Source: Diphasiastrum complanatum (lineage: Eukaryota > Streptophyta > Lycopodiopsida > Lycopodiales > Lycopodiaceae). Taken from it: a DNA stretch of 64,000 nucleotides. The first letter of the stretch is position 1; every line of letters begins with the position of its first letter. The notes under the pieces were generated by a model. That model worked only from the letters and a program-made list of their open reading frames with translations, searched no databases and was not told the origin of the DNA. A program made the position numbers and the translations under genes. Shown piece after piece: positions 10,510-22,050 of the stretch. The stretch spans positions 32,091,870-32,155,869 of the forward strand of contig CM055109.1 in NCBI GenBank assembly GCA_029204225.1. Reading direction: 5' to 3'.

Positions 10510-13186
10510 CCAAAAAGTTCAAGCCATTCTGTGATGAGATTGGGATCAAGAGAGACACCACAACAAAATGGAGTGGCTGAGAGGAAGAATAGAATCTTAT
10601 GTGAAGGTGCCAAATCCATGAGGTTAGGTGCAAATCTTCCTAAACCCTTCTGGGATTATGCTTTGCAATAGGTGGCCGAGTGGGATATTTAATGGAAAAA
10701 CCCCTTTTGAGATATTGTTTGGTAGAAGGCCGAGTGTCAAGTTTTTCAAAACTTTTGGATGCATTTCTATATCAACATCACTCTTGATGATAGGACAAAG
10801 GAGGATCCATCTTCAAGAAAAGGTATATTTGTTTGATATAGTGAGGTGAGCAAAGCTTACAAGGTTTATATTCCTTCAACTAAGAAAGTGGTCATTGTGA
10901 AAGATTTCAACTAGTTTTGCTATTTTGGTCATATTTGTATATTTGACAATTGAGGCCAATTTTCATATTAGACTTATATTTTGAGTTTTCAAAGTTATAT
11001 TAGTCTAAAAGAATTTGAATAAACACTTTTAGAAAGTGTGGCAAACTATAGAGCACGAGTTTTGGAGAGATTCAATTGAAGTAGTAGATACATTGAATCT
11101 AGTCACAAAAATAGTAGGGTTTTCATTATGGAGGGAAACCAAAGTTTGAATTCAGGTTTGGACCTGTTATAAAAGGATATAACTCATGGGAAGAGATGAC
11201 ATTATCTCTCTCTTATCTCATTCATGCTTATACATGGTTCTCTTGGTTTCTACTATCCATTGGTGCACTATACTCGTGATATCTTGCAGTTTTATGTGTA
11301 GAATGCTCATTAGATGCTATTGTCAGATCCACACGTGTGAAATATAGTGGCTTACTGTTTTTGTACGGAAAGCAACATTATTTTATGTTTTGATTGATGT
11401 TTGATCAAGATCTATATGAGTTTGCATCTCATTCATAGTGTAGATGTTGGTTTTTCTACATTGGCAAGATTGGTGATTTGTTTGTCTTTCTAACCAAAGA
11501 TCAAAGGGATATATTTGGATCTTAATGATTTGAAATTATTCACAGTCATAGGAAGAGATGTTAGTTTTTATGAAGGAAACATTCCAAAGGTTTCTTCAAG
11601 TGGTGATGTGGTTATTGGATCACACATTCTTGATGTTGATGACAATCTTGATGATACTTTGGATGTTGATGGTGAAGAGACTACTTCAAGTCAAAAGCCA
11701 AGGAGGACATCAAGGGAAAGACAAGAACATTCAAGGCTCACATATGACGAGAAAGGTAAGCAAGTTGAAGGTACTAACTTTGCTTTCCTAGCCTCTTTTA
11801 ATCAACCTACATGTGTAGATGAGGCAAGGCAAAAATAGGGGTGAATCCAAGCAATCGACCTGGAGTACCAAGCTCTTATGAAGAACAATACATGGAGGTT
11901 GGTGGAACTTTATATGGACAATAAGACTATTGGATACAAGTGGATCTTCAAGATGAAGACAAACCAAAATGGGTCATCATCTCTCTTGAAACTCTTTTTG
12001 GTTGGGATCTATGGCAAATGGACATCAATAATGCGTTCTTGAATGGTGATCTTGAGGAGGAAGTGTAAATGGAGCAACCCGAGGGCTACATTTCACATGG
12101 CAAGCCTAAACATGTTTGTTATCTACAAAAGAGTTTGTATGGTCTTAAGGAAGCACCAAGGAGTTGGTGTGCTAAGGTTAACACATTTCTACTCTCTCAA
12201 AACTTTATGACGAGTGAGTATGATCATTCACTTTACTATAAATATTTTGGAAATCATATTACTATTCTATTAATCTATGTGGATGATATCATTTTGAGTG
12301 GAGGCAACAATGAAGATATTGATGATATCAAGATTGCACTCAGAAAGGAGTTTGAGGTGCATCATCTTGGGAATATAAGTATTTAGATTTTCTCAATCTA
12401 CCTTCATTTTTCAAGATAAGTATGCTAATTCTATTCTAGAAATATTTCAGATGGTAGATGCTAAGTCTTGTGGTACACCTATGGAGTCAAATGTAAATAT
12501 AAGAGGTAATGAAAGATTCCTCGAGGACATTACTCTCTATAGGAAACTAGTTGGTTCAGTCAAAACCATCACAAGACCTGATCTTAGTTATTGTGTTGGT
12601 ATATTAAGCCAATTTATGCAAAATCCTTGTGTGGAGCATTGGAAGCTAGGCAAGAGAGTATTAATGTACATCTTGGGTTCTAGAGATTATGACATTCTTT
12701 ATGGAGAATTATCACTTGACTTGTTTGGATTTTCAGATTCGGACTTTGCTGGAGATCAAATAGATAGGAAATCCATTAGCTATCTCTTGGATGTCAAAGA
12801 AACAACCTACAATCTCATTGTCATTGAGTGCGGCCGAGTACAAAGCACTTACATCATGCACAAAGGAGATGTTATGGATCAAGATGATGGTGAAAGATCT
12901 TCACTTGGTGGTTTTTCAGAGAGTCCAATCATCTTTTGTGCCAACCTATCAGCCCAAATATTGTCAAGCAATCCTATCTTTTATGCAAGGAACAAGCATA
13001 TTGAGGTGGCATATCATTTTGTTAGGGAACAAGTCATGGCAAAGGAGGTGGAGGTTCAACATGTCTCATCAAGGGCAGTGTGTGGCTGATATCTTCTCCA
13101 AAGCACTTGGAAAGGACTTGTTAGAAAGCATAGAACATCACTTGGTGTACTTTCAAAGTCTATGTTAAAACTAGTTGAAGAGAGAG
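10510..13186 (+). pseudogene. Ty1/copia pol relic (integrase end, RT, RNase H)
   Basis: Pieces in several frames follow the copia order. At 10550-10890: integrase end with TPQQNGVAERKNR and DDRTKEDPSSRKGIF. At 11550-11838: the linker, homologous to the intact copia at 26-30 kb. At 11850-12390: RT with [27 protein letters not shown] and IYVDDIILSGG. At 12451-13160: the C-terminal RT/RNase H with RPDLSYCVG, GFSDSDFAGD, HIEVAYHFVREQ and ADIFSKALGKD. There are several stops, frameshifts and a roughly 100-base deletion in early RT near 11970. The gag, protease and first part of integrase are missing. A 649-bp solo LTR (10896-11544) interrupts the integrase C-terminal region. Its 3' LTR follows at 13187. 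Confidence 0.85.
10896..11544 (+). mobile_element. Solo LTR (copia type) with 5-bp target duplication
   Basis: The 649-bp sequence starts TGTGAAAGATTTC and ends AAATTATTCACA. It is flanked by GTCAT on both sides (10891-10895 and 11545-11549), and the surrounding copia coding sequence resumes exactly where it left off. It contains the G-box palindrome at about 11330-11341 and ends in a segment similar to the end of the LTR at 13187-13650, so it comes from a related copia family. This is the typical product of LTR-LTR recombination. Confidence 0.9.
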
Positions 13187-13650
13187 TGTGAGAAATTGTC
13201 TAGTTGAGATTTATCATGTCTAGTTCAATTGGCAATTTTGGCCAATGTGTATTTAAGACTTAAAGATAAGCTTTATTATGTCAATAAGGCCTAATAATAG
13301 CTGATTTACTATTTTTGGCAAGTTAGGCAAGTTGATGAGGTGTAGTGTATTGTTTGGAATAGATCTAGAACCTTTCAAATGTTGATAAGCTTGAGCAAGC
13401 TCACCCAAATAGGTCAAGGACTTGTTATATATAGTGTACAAGCATGGGAAGAGTTCATATCTCTCTCTCTCTCTCTCCTCTCATTCATGCTTATGGAAGT
13501 GATCTCTTTGGGTTTCTATATCCATTTTTGCATTGTCTTGTTGATATCTTGAATTCTTGTGCGTAGAATGTTATTTAAAGTTGTGTATTGGATCCACACG
13601 TGTGAAAGAAAAGGGACTAATTAGATCTTAATGATCTGATTTTCTTCACA
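13187..13650 (+). repeat. Copia 3' LTR
   Basis: This starts TGTGAGAAATTG directly after the tract GTTGAAGAGAGAG and ends TTTTCTTCACA. It contains a CT dinucleotide run at about 13466-13484 and the G-box palindrome at 13594-13606. It is the 3' LTR of the degraded copia just upstream. No matching 5' LTR remains; the 5' side has been replaced by LTR A. Confidence 0.8.
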
Positions 13651-15342
13651 TAAGGTTGTTAGTTACACCACGCCATTCCGACTTTAGTTGGTAATGTAAT
13701 TAATAATCTTATGAGGTCCCATACCTATAATTGGACTTTCGGAGCACTTACATGGTGTTTGACTACTATTATGCAAGAAAGGGAGATCAATTGCTTTTGA
13801 TAGAATTGAAGGGATCCTAGAGGAAATACTCTCTATCTTTTGGAGATTATATAATGTGGTGGAACTCGCCCTACTCCTCATTTCAAATCCCTGTTTTCAA
13901 GAGCCAGAATCCTCTTCTCACTTGCATTCAATCACCATGGCTTGGGGGTGAAGCAGTTAGGGATTTGACTATTTGTTTCCTGTTGGTTGGATGGTTTGGC
14001 TCCAAGAGTGTCCTTTTGGTTGCAAGCAACATGATCTAGGTAGATCTTCATGTGGCGATCCTTACAGTTATTTTCTATATGCATGTTTTGAATGATGTAT
14101 TGTGATGGTGAGTGTTAATTGTTATAGTTTGTCATTTGTGTAATGGTGCATGTCCATGTGTTTGTTATGTTCTATTTCCTATTAAAACGGACAATTAAAA
14201 GCATGTTTGGGTCAGTAGTTAGGAGCTAGTTTACACCCTAACACCTCCTACCGCTTGTTTTTCCCTAAAATGTAAAAAACGGCACTAAATTGACAAAGCG
14301 CTCCAATGCAAAACTTGATTGACAACCTTGCTCTTAGAATCATTCAATTAGACCTCCAATCCATTGTCTCCCCATGATTCAACACTCACTCTATCCTAGA
14401 GAAGTTATACTTGCAGGGTACACTCCAATACTTTTCTACCATTAATTTGGAGGAGATTAGCTTTCAAATGGCCCCAAACGGATAAAAGGTCAAAAAGTTA
14501 AAGGCATTCGTAGAAATTGAGCAATTTCTTTGTTTTGAAAAACTATGACCTTCAACCCACATTCACCTATTGGGTCTCTTTCCTTGTAAATTTTGATCAA
14601 GAAGTTGAAGTGCTATGTGCACTTTAGGCCCTTTCATATGACATTTACTTGGTTTTACTTTTAATCCCGCTATTCTTCCGAATCGGAAGGCCCACGCCCT
14701 CTTTTCACATTTACCATCGCTCTGATAAGGGATTAATTTGATGATTGTGCACCATCTTGTGTGACCAGCCCTACCCTTGGGCTCGCTAGAAACACTATGT
14801 TGTTGTACTCCTCCTCAATGTATTGCCCTCCATCTCCATGCTTTGCTTTGGAGTTTCAGCTATGGTTTTAAATAAATGTCTCTTGATTGCAACTACTCCT
14901 TACCTCCCATGGCCTTCTAGTTGTAGATTCAAACTGATAAAGTTCCCTAATATAGAGTTTTATGGAAATAGAAATAGTCTCCTACAAAAAATGATTGAGC
15001 TCTTTTTCTATATATATCCTTGTGCAAGGATTTTCCAAATTTTTTGGGTTTCTTACAGTCTTTCTCAAAGCCCTCCATACTAATGAGCTATGGTAAAACC
15101 AATCCACCAATCTAAGAGTAATTAATGGCAAATCCACTTGTAACAATCAAACCTCCAACTATAGATTCAAGTTCTACCTACAACATTCTATTAGGCTCCA
15201 AATGAGCTTCACTAATCTAATCACTAGCTAATGCATTGCTAGATGTAACACATTGTCTATCATTAGTTATTTCTCATATTCATGCTATGTAACCAATGAA
15301 TGCACAAATTGTAAAAAACACTAGTCCTCACCATTGATACCA
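13651..15342. other. Non-coding repeat-derived DNA with an LTR D scrap
   Basis: No gene is recognisable. About 13895-14050 resembles 42165-42316 (tract CTTGGGGGTGAAGC and the following TTGGTTGGRTGGTT segment), a 3' piece of LTR family D. If the LTR at 15343-15734 still has its own internal region, the left flank down from 15342 would be the leader of a minus-strand chromovirus, but I see no Gag there. Confidence 0.35.
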
Positions 15343-15734
15343 TGTTAAAAAATTGAAACCAATTCTAACTATTCTACATTCATTTATCCATTAGCATAAC
15401 AAAAGGGTATGCACAATTGGTAAGCGCTTACTGTCATTGTGAGGGTATATATAGAGAGTAGCACCCACCCCGTCTGCCCATGCACCGAATCCACATGTAA
15501 GCATCCTATCAACCCATGCCTAACTCCCATGCATGTCCACTGCATGAAGGTACCCCTGACCCATAATAGTAAAGACCCATGCATAGACACAGTGCATGTA
15601 CATCCTACTCCATACCAGGATGCAACACACATGCCTATACTGCATGCATGCATAGCCCATGGTCCTACTCAACTATTATTCAGATTAGGCATGGCCCCTA
15701 CGTCTAAGACAACCCCTAATGGTAGGCCGTAACA
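15343..15734 (-). repeat. Chromovirus LTR, minus strand
   Basis: Read on the minus strand it starts TGTTACGGCC right after a G-rich polypurine tract (15735-15750) and ends TTTTAACA at 15343. It is followed by TGGTATCAATGG, a tRNA-Met-type primer-binding site. It therefore has a 3'-LTR feature on one side and a 5'-LTR feature on the other. Short frames inside it are not genes. Confidence 0.65.
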
Positions 15735-15769
15735 TACCTCCCCCCTTATTTTAGTTCTGTCCTCAGAAC

Positions 15770-16560
15770 TCAAAGTCCGGGAAGCTCTTCTTTAGATTAT
15801 GTCCTAGTTTCCATGAATCCTCATCATCAGAATATCCTTTCCAACGAACCAAATGCTCAATAACATCCGATTTCACAATCGCTTGGATCTTGTATCAAGA
15901 ATCTTTTCAAGCTCTAAAGGAATGCTTTCAAATAAGTCCTCAAATGAATCTAGATTAGTACCCGAACCAATATGATCTCCCTCATGTAAACCCATCTTCA
16001 AACGACTTACATGAAACGGGATGAGCCTTGGTTCCCTCTGGTAGCTCTAATTGGTAAGCTAAAGGTCCAATCTTTTTTAAGATTTTATATGGTCCACTGT
16101 ACCTAGCAGACAATTTGTAATGTTTCCCAATGAGAATTACCTTAGAATCCTTTGGGATTCTAAGATCCACCCAATCCCAAACTTGAAATTCCCGAGGTGA
16201 TCTTTTTAGAGTAGCAAAATGTCTTACCCGATTCTGGGCACTTAGAACATTTTCACGTGCTAATTATAACATTTCTTGCATTTCACACAAGAAATCTGCT
16301 ACTTTTTGAACTTTAATCGACTCAGTTTCAACCGTTATCAGAGATCTAGGCTGAAATCCATACATAAGCTTAAACGGACTATACCTAGTAGCCAAATGCT
16401 TACTACTATTATAGGAAAACTCAATCAATGGAAAATATCTTTCCCACTATGATTGCCTAAGTGAAACATGTGCATGAAGCATTTGTTCCATCATCTAATT
16501 AGTCCCCTCCGTCTAACCATCGGATTCATCAGTCGAGCCCATGCTTAGAGACGTCTCAAG
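15770..16560 (-). pseudogene. Ty3/gypsy chromovirus integrase end and chromodomain
   Basis: On the minus strand, 16550-16380 encodes the end of the integrase core (EGTN, MMEQMLHAHVSLRQS, PLIEFSYNSS). At 16170-15982 come DLRIPKDSKV, YSGPYKILKKIG and AYQLELPEGTKAHPV, the classic GPY/F module. At 15880-15770 comes a chromodomain, HLVRWKGYSDDEDSWK. Chromodomains target chromoviruses to marked chromatin. One or more in-frame stops and a frame change near 15990 disable it. The integrase active site, RT and gag are missing. A polypurine tract and LTR follow at 15750-15343, in the expected order. Confidence 0.8.
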
Positions 16561-16589
16561 ATTTTCAAACATTGTCATCCAAAATCAAT

Positions 16590-17320
16590 TGTTGGAAGGT
16601 TTGCGGATCCCATGGCAACCCTAACCCTAGCTAATAAGTGAGAGCGATTTGGCACCCTGCGTGTGTAAGTCCAACCCGATGATCACATAGAGATTTGATT
16701 AATTAGAAAGTCAATAAAAGGACTTTATTCCTTTTTTGCGGAACTTTTAATGTCGTAGGGCCTAAATGTCAAGTTAGTGAATAAAGTTGGGTTTCCCTAC
16801 AATTTGGACGGTCCTCACTTTTTTTTAAATTTGAAAAATTAGGGAGGCAGAAATGGACCAATAGGATTCAGAGGCCAGGGTCTTCCTCTCTACCATAAAA
16901 AGAGACCAACTCGAGTTCCTACACATGTTCATTTCTTCAATTCGATAAAGCAGATTGGTTCTCTTGTGAAATGGATTGATGAATGTCCTTGCTCTCTATC
17001 ACTTTTCCTCCATCTCTCATGTTTTCTTTGGATTTATTAATTGTTGGATCTGATTGTTATTGGGATTGTATGTTATTATACTTTTCATGAGGGAGAAAGA
17101 GATAGAGAGAGAAAGAGTAAGCTATCTTGTTGTGGATCTAGTGTTAGTGGATGTAGTGTTAATGGTTGTTAGAGTTAGATGTGAATCTTCCATTCATGCT
17201 GAAATCTAAACTATATTATCGCTCTCATGGGAACGAATCTATGCGTGACAACTAACTTCATCTCTTTGATGCTAGATTGGTTAGGTCTTGGATTGAGGTT
17301 AGGCAAGGAAAGAAACCCAT
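16590..17320 (+). repeat. Ty3/gypsy LTR, family G (5' LTR)
   Basis: This starts TGTTGGAAGG and ends about CCCATTACA, just before a primer-binding site containing TTTGGCGCC. It is related to the solo LTR at 25122-32102 (shared CCTGCGTGTGTAAG and ACCAATAGGATT tracts, then a TATA-like ATAAAAAG). The left boundary is inferred from the TGTTGG match and is less sure than the right. Confidence 0.65.
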
Positions 17321-17322
17321 TA

Positions 17323-17345
17323 CAATTTTGGCGCCGTTGTCTGGG
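17323..17345 (+). other. Gypsy primer-binding site
   Basis: The sequence TTTGGCGCCGTTGTCTGGGA sits right after the LTR end. TGGCGCC-type sites are the common minus-strand priming signal of plant Tat/Athila-type gypsy elements. A close match occurs at 39829-39848. Confidence 0.75.
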
Positions 17346-18544
17346 AGCTACGCCAATTTTCAATTTGCAGCATGTTTGTTGGATGGTTAGCTTGCATTAG
17401 ACATCTTGTCGTTGCATGAATAGTGTTAGATCTGCATTTAGGGTTAGTTTGGGAGTGATTTTGCTTGATTTGAGTGGATTTGCTTGTTTGAAATCTAATT
17501 TGATTGTGGAACAGGAAAAGCTATTCAGATCACCAATCTTTAGATCCATTTGGATTTGAGATATCAGAAAAAACAACAAAAATCGATCAAATCTGTCAGA
17601 TTTTGGTCAAAAGGAGACAAAAAATCATCATCAAAGCTGATAACTTTTTGCCCTCTTTCAGGAAACCTTCGCCAAGTTGCAGAAAACTTTGGATTTGATC
17701 ACAGAACGTTCTATTCAAAGGGCGAACAATCCTACCTAGCAGATTTCCACAAACATAAAAAAAACCATTAAAAAACACCAAAAAATCACCAAAACCCTAA
17801 AAATACAGAAAAAAAACCTTCGTCTAATTCATTCTGCATAGGTGTGATGCAGATATATTTACTGCCAGGTCGGCGAAGAATAATATCAGAAATAGAAGGT
17901 TTTCTCAGAGGATTAGTTGTCATATTGCCATATTTTTGCCAAAAAAGTTTCTTTTTTGCAGAAATACCAGTATTACTATTGATTCTTCCCAAAAACCTTT
18001 GCCGAGTTTTCAAAACATTTTATTTTTGAGTTTGGCGAACATTCTTCCCATCCAGATCATAGAAAATCTTGATTTTTACCCTCGTCAAACTATATAAACT
18101 GTGTTTTTGTGTGCCAGAAACCTTCGTCGAGTTTACCCTAGCTTTATCTGTGTCTGATTTTGAATCTGAGAGTTCGGCGAAGATTATTTCCTTAATAATT
18201 GTCAAAAAAGTCTGATCAAAGAGTTTTTTTCTCAAAATAGCATTGCTGAACCTTCGTTGAGCCAATCTTCGCCTAGGGAACTTTTGCCAATACCATTTTT
18301 AGGATCTGATTTTCCAGATCAAGTCTCTGTCAGAATTTGGGTCAAATATGATACATTCTGATTTGGATTCTAAGAAATTTTTCATTTTTGAGAAGTATCG
18401 ATTGATTGAATTTCGAAATTTTTTTCACGATATAGAAATCTGATTCTTGAAAAGTGGAATAGATCTAGTAGATCTGATCTGAGATAGTTTTGATTGAAAA
18501 ATCTAGATCCAATTTCATTGTCTGCTTGATTTGAATCTGTGAAG
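17346..18544 (+). other. Gypsy 5' leader
   Basis: An untranslated leader of about 1.2 kb between primer-binding site and gag ATG. It contains several diverged repeats of a CCTTCGYCGAG-like motif (about 17660, 17820, 17998, 18120, 18250). All open frames here are short and unlike proteins. Confidence 0.45.
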
Positions 18545-20900
18545 ATGGCTTCCCCTGGAGGTGCTCCTCAGAAAGTCAATCCAATCATTGTTAGAAGAGC
18601 ACCCCATTTGGATCTACCAAAATATAATGGATTAACAGATACAGTTAATCTTGTAATTTCTTCAGATCTATGCTGAATCTTGTGAAGTCTATGGTGAAAT
18701 CTTTCCCCAAGATAAACTTAAACTTTTTCCTATGGCCTTAACAAACACAGGGCAAAATTGGCACTATAATCAAGATGAAACTGAACGTGCAGACTGAGAG
18801 ACTTTTAAAAGAGCCCTTATCACACGGTTCAAACCTCGGAAGGTTATGGAAGACCCTTTTCTACTTTAAAGTAAAATTAAAATGGGAAAGCAGGAAATGG
18901 TTCGAGATTACATTGAAAGGGTGAAACGCCTCAGATCTGAGTGTGAACCTGAGCTGATCAACGAAAATGCCATGATAATGTGGTTTTTGTCAAGTTCACC
19001 TAAATGGATCAGACGTGAGATGAAACACCATAATGAGTATGCACTCTTGCAAAATGCTATGGATGATGCGATTCGGGAGGATGATGAAGATTCAGACGAT
19101 GAGTCGAATATCAGTATGTTGCCTTATATAGCAAGGGCAGACCACTATGACATCCACCACTATTGCATCAACGAATGTCAATGCTACTACAGAAATGATG
19201 CTCAACAAGTTTGAGAGACTCGGGAAGAACCAGCAAAAACAGATGGAAAAGTTGCAGTCGCAATTTGATGAGAAGATCAAAGCATTGGAAGATTTTCATG
19301 GAAAAGCAAACAAGGAACCTGAGAAGTTTGCGAAGACTTTTCCTACCAGGAAAAATGTCTGGTGTTCTATTTGTACAGAAAATATGAGTGTCTACAATTG
19401 AAAGAATGAATGGAAATCAGTGTATGCCATTTGTATAATTTGCCTGATCATGAGACTGCTTTTTGCAACTTCAATCCTCCGATAATTCAGCAAATGGTAT
19501 GCCCAAATGGGATATCGAGAACCACAGTATGGAGGATATCCAACAGCTAGACCTCGACAATCTTCTCTTGGATACCCGAAACGTTTAGCCTTACTTGCCC
19601 CACCAAAGCACTCCGCTCCTCTTGCCAATTTCCAGAATTGTATAGAAGTGCCGAGCAATGGAACTATTGTAATGATCAAGAAGGTGGATCTTCAGAATAG
19701 TATGCTATCTATGCTACCACGCAACAACAAGCACCTAGAAATTGGACCAGAGCACCACTTGGATGCTTTGCATGTGGAGAAAATCACAGAGTTGCAGAAT
19801 GTCTAAATAAAGGAAAATTTGTACCATTTTGTCATGACTGTGGTTATGGGCATTGCTATAAAGACTGTCCAGCAAGACCGAAGCCACCATCATCTACAGC
19901 TCCTGTAAATTTGATAACAATCAAGCGAAGACCAGTAGCTCAGCATAAACCAAGTGTACCCTTGATGGTGGTCGCTAGAGCAGAGAAGCAAAATGAACCA
20001 GTAGCGGATCCAGTACCTACTGATTCTATACTGTTAACTGATGTCCCAACAACATCTAGAATCTATCCAAATCTTCATGCAAAAAAAAGAAGATATCAGA
20101 ATATGAGGCAATGGATTAAATATCTGCAAGAAGAAGAGGAGCTTGATGCTACTAAAGCAACAGCCGAAGTTCGTTCTTCACAATTGCAGCCACCAAGAAA
20201 TTCACGTATATATAGGAATGATTAGTTGCATCATCATGAAGAACCCTTCAAGATGACTGAACTGGAAGTGCCGCAAACAGAACTGCTCATGAATATTTTG
20301 TCTAGTAAGATCAATATTTCATTGGAAGAGTTTTTGAAGTTGGTGCCAAAAGCAAAAGAAGTCTTAGCGCAAAAATTAGCTCAAGCAGAACCAGAAGTCC
20401 ATCAAGAGCCACTTTTTTGTGCTAGATTTCAAGAATCTAATGAAGTACTTCTTATCAGAGCCGCTTGGGAAAGTGAACAAAAAAATATCACCCTACCGAT
20501 ACAGCATAGACAGTTTTCTAAGGAAGCAGCTGTGATAGATGGCGGTTCAGGAGTTAACCTGATTTCTACAAAGATATGTGAAAATTGGGGCTTTACAAAG
20601 ATCAAGCCTACGACTTTTGCCATTAAGCTAGCTGATCCAACGACAATTTGTCGGTGAGGAATGGTTGAAGATATACCTGTCAAAATTGTGAGAGTACAGT
20701 TCATCATTACTTTCGTACTAATGGACTCACCAGAAGCACCAAATGTCTATCGAGTCCTATTGGGACGTCCATGGTTACGAGTTGCACAAGTAATTCATAA
20801 CTGGGGTACTGGAAAAATCACTTTTGAAAATCGTGAACATGCAGTCAAAGTTGATCCTGCTGTGAAATTTCAGAGAAATAAAGACCAAGAATGGATCTAG
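18545..20900 (+). pseudogene. Ty3/gypsy gag and protease relic
   Basis: The ATG at 18545 starts MASPGGAPQKVNPI. The retrotransposon Gag domain follows, with TFKRALITRFKPR and the diagnostic QEMVRDYIERVKRLRSECEP, then two zinc knuckles at about 19765-19870 (CFACGENHRVAEC and CHDCGYGHCYKDC). At 20530-20900 lies an aspartic protease with VIDGGSGVNLIS and LLGRPWL. Stops at about 18673, 18796, 18869, 19399, 19804, 20223 and 20656 plus frame changes inactivate it. Coding stops at 20900, where a minus-strand LTR begins; RT and integrase are not present. The catalytic motif reads DGGS in place of the usual D-S/T-G. It belongs with the LTR at 16590 and is the intact-order reference for the gag scrap at 971-1242. 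Confidence 0.8.
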
Positions 20901-20910
20901 ATCTAATCCT

Positions 20911-21725
20911 CAAGAGGTGTTGGAAGCTAGATTACATGATCTACTAATCAACCAATGATTAGACCTAGAATTAGATCAATTTCCCATCAAAAATCTAGCA
21001 AGAACAACAAGCAAATGATTAAACTTGAGACGTACTGCCTTCACACGTGTGAAGAACAGTACCTATACGGAATTACAGCAGATAGTGAAGTACACAAGTG
21101 TTAGAAAGCAATAGAACCATAAAATCACAACACAAATATGAGAATACTCAAGATATGCCTCCAAAACCAAGATCTTGCCTCATTGATTTCTCAAAGTGGA
21201 TCCATCATGGATTAAATACAAAAATCATCATACTCTCTCTCTAAGCCACTTCCAGCACATGTGAGACAGGTCATAGTGCTTATCCATATCCACTTTGGCT
21301 AAGATTCCATTAATTTGCCACATTATCATTGGTGGCTAGTGTTGACCTTCTAGATTCCTACAAATTAGGAGATAGGTCCTACAATCTAGGAGATTTGACT
21401 TTTGACATGTATGAAAACTATATACAATGCATCTAAACTTTCTATATGATATTTCACTCGTGGGAGACCACTCCTACCCATGTGACATAGCATTTTCTAC
21501 CACTAGAATGGTGCCAAGTGTCATAATACTACTAAACTAGTTTTTGGCCAATTAAGCCACTGGTTTCCAAATTAAATAATATGTACAACCTTCATGATCT
21601 ATCTAAATGACTTAGGCATAGATTTCACACGTGGGAACAGGCTCCACACATGTCTAATGATGATAGGTACAAGTCATTATGGTATTTACAAGATTTAACC
21701 AAGTTAGCTTATGCCAATTTTAACA
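20911..21725 (-). repeat. LTR C (3' LTR, minus strand)
   Basis: On the minus strand it starts TGTTAAAATTGG at 21725, directly after the polypurine tract TTTTGAGGAGGAG (21726-21738). It contains two G-box-like sites (CCCACGTGTGAAA near 21630 and a perfect TTCACACGTGTGAA at 21040-21053). The left end is uncertain, between about 20905 and 20930. Its start resembles the copia LTRs at 54115 and 26047. Confidence 0.65.
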
Positions 21726-22050
21726 CTCCTCCTCAAAACTAACTTGATACATCTATGTACAACACTTAAGGCTGATCATTGCAGGTTCATAGGTGTGAAG
21801 ATCAAACAATGAGTTTGATGAAGATCCGAGATAACCATATCCATGATAGTGCCTCCTTGATGTTGACTTCTTTGATGAACTTGAGAGACCACTTGATCAC
21901 TTTTTCCATTGATTTGTTCCATCCTTGAAACATATGGTTGATCCAAAAGCTCCTCCTCCTTAAAAATAGCTGAAATTCCATGAGAAAATAAAGAGTCCTT
22001 CTTGACTCATCAACATTGGCAAGACTATGCATGCTATAATAACCAAGAGT

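Noticed and set aside
14823-15083. 86-codon plus-strand frame as a gene
   Set aside because: No motif, and surrounded by repeat-derived non-coding DNA.
15384-15732. Overlapping open frames on both strands, Cys/His-rich on the minus strand
   Set aside because: They lie wholly inside a chromovirus LTR, lack ATG or family similarity, and have the repetitive CATGCATG character of LTR DNA.
17345-18300. Several short overlapping frames on both strands
   Set aside because: They lie in the untranslated leader between a gypsy primer site and the gag ATG and have no protein similarity.
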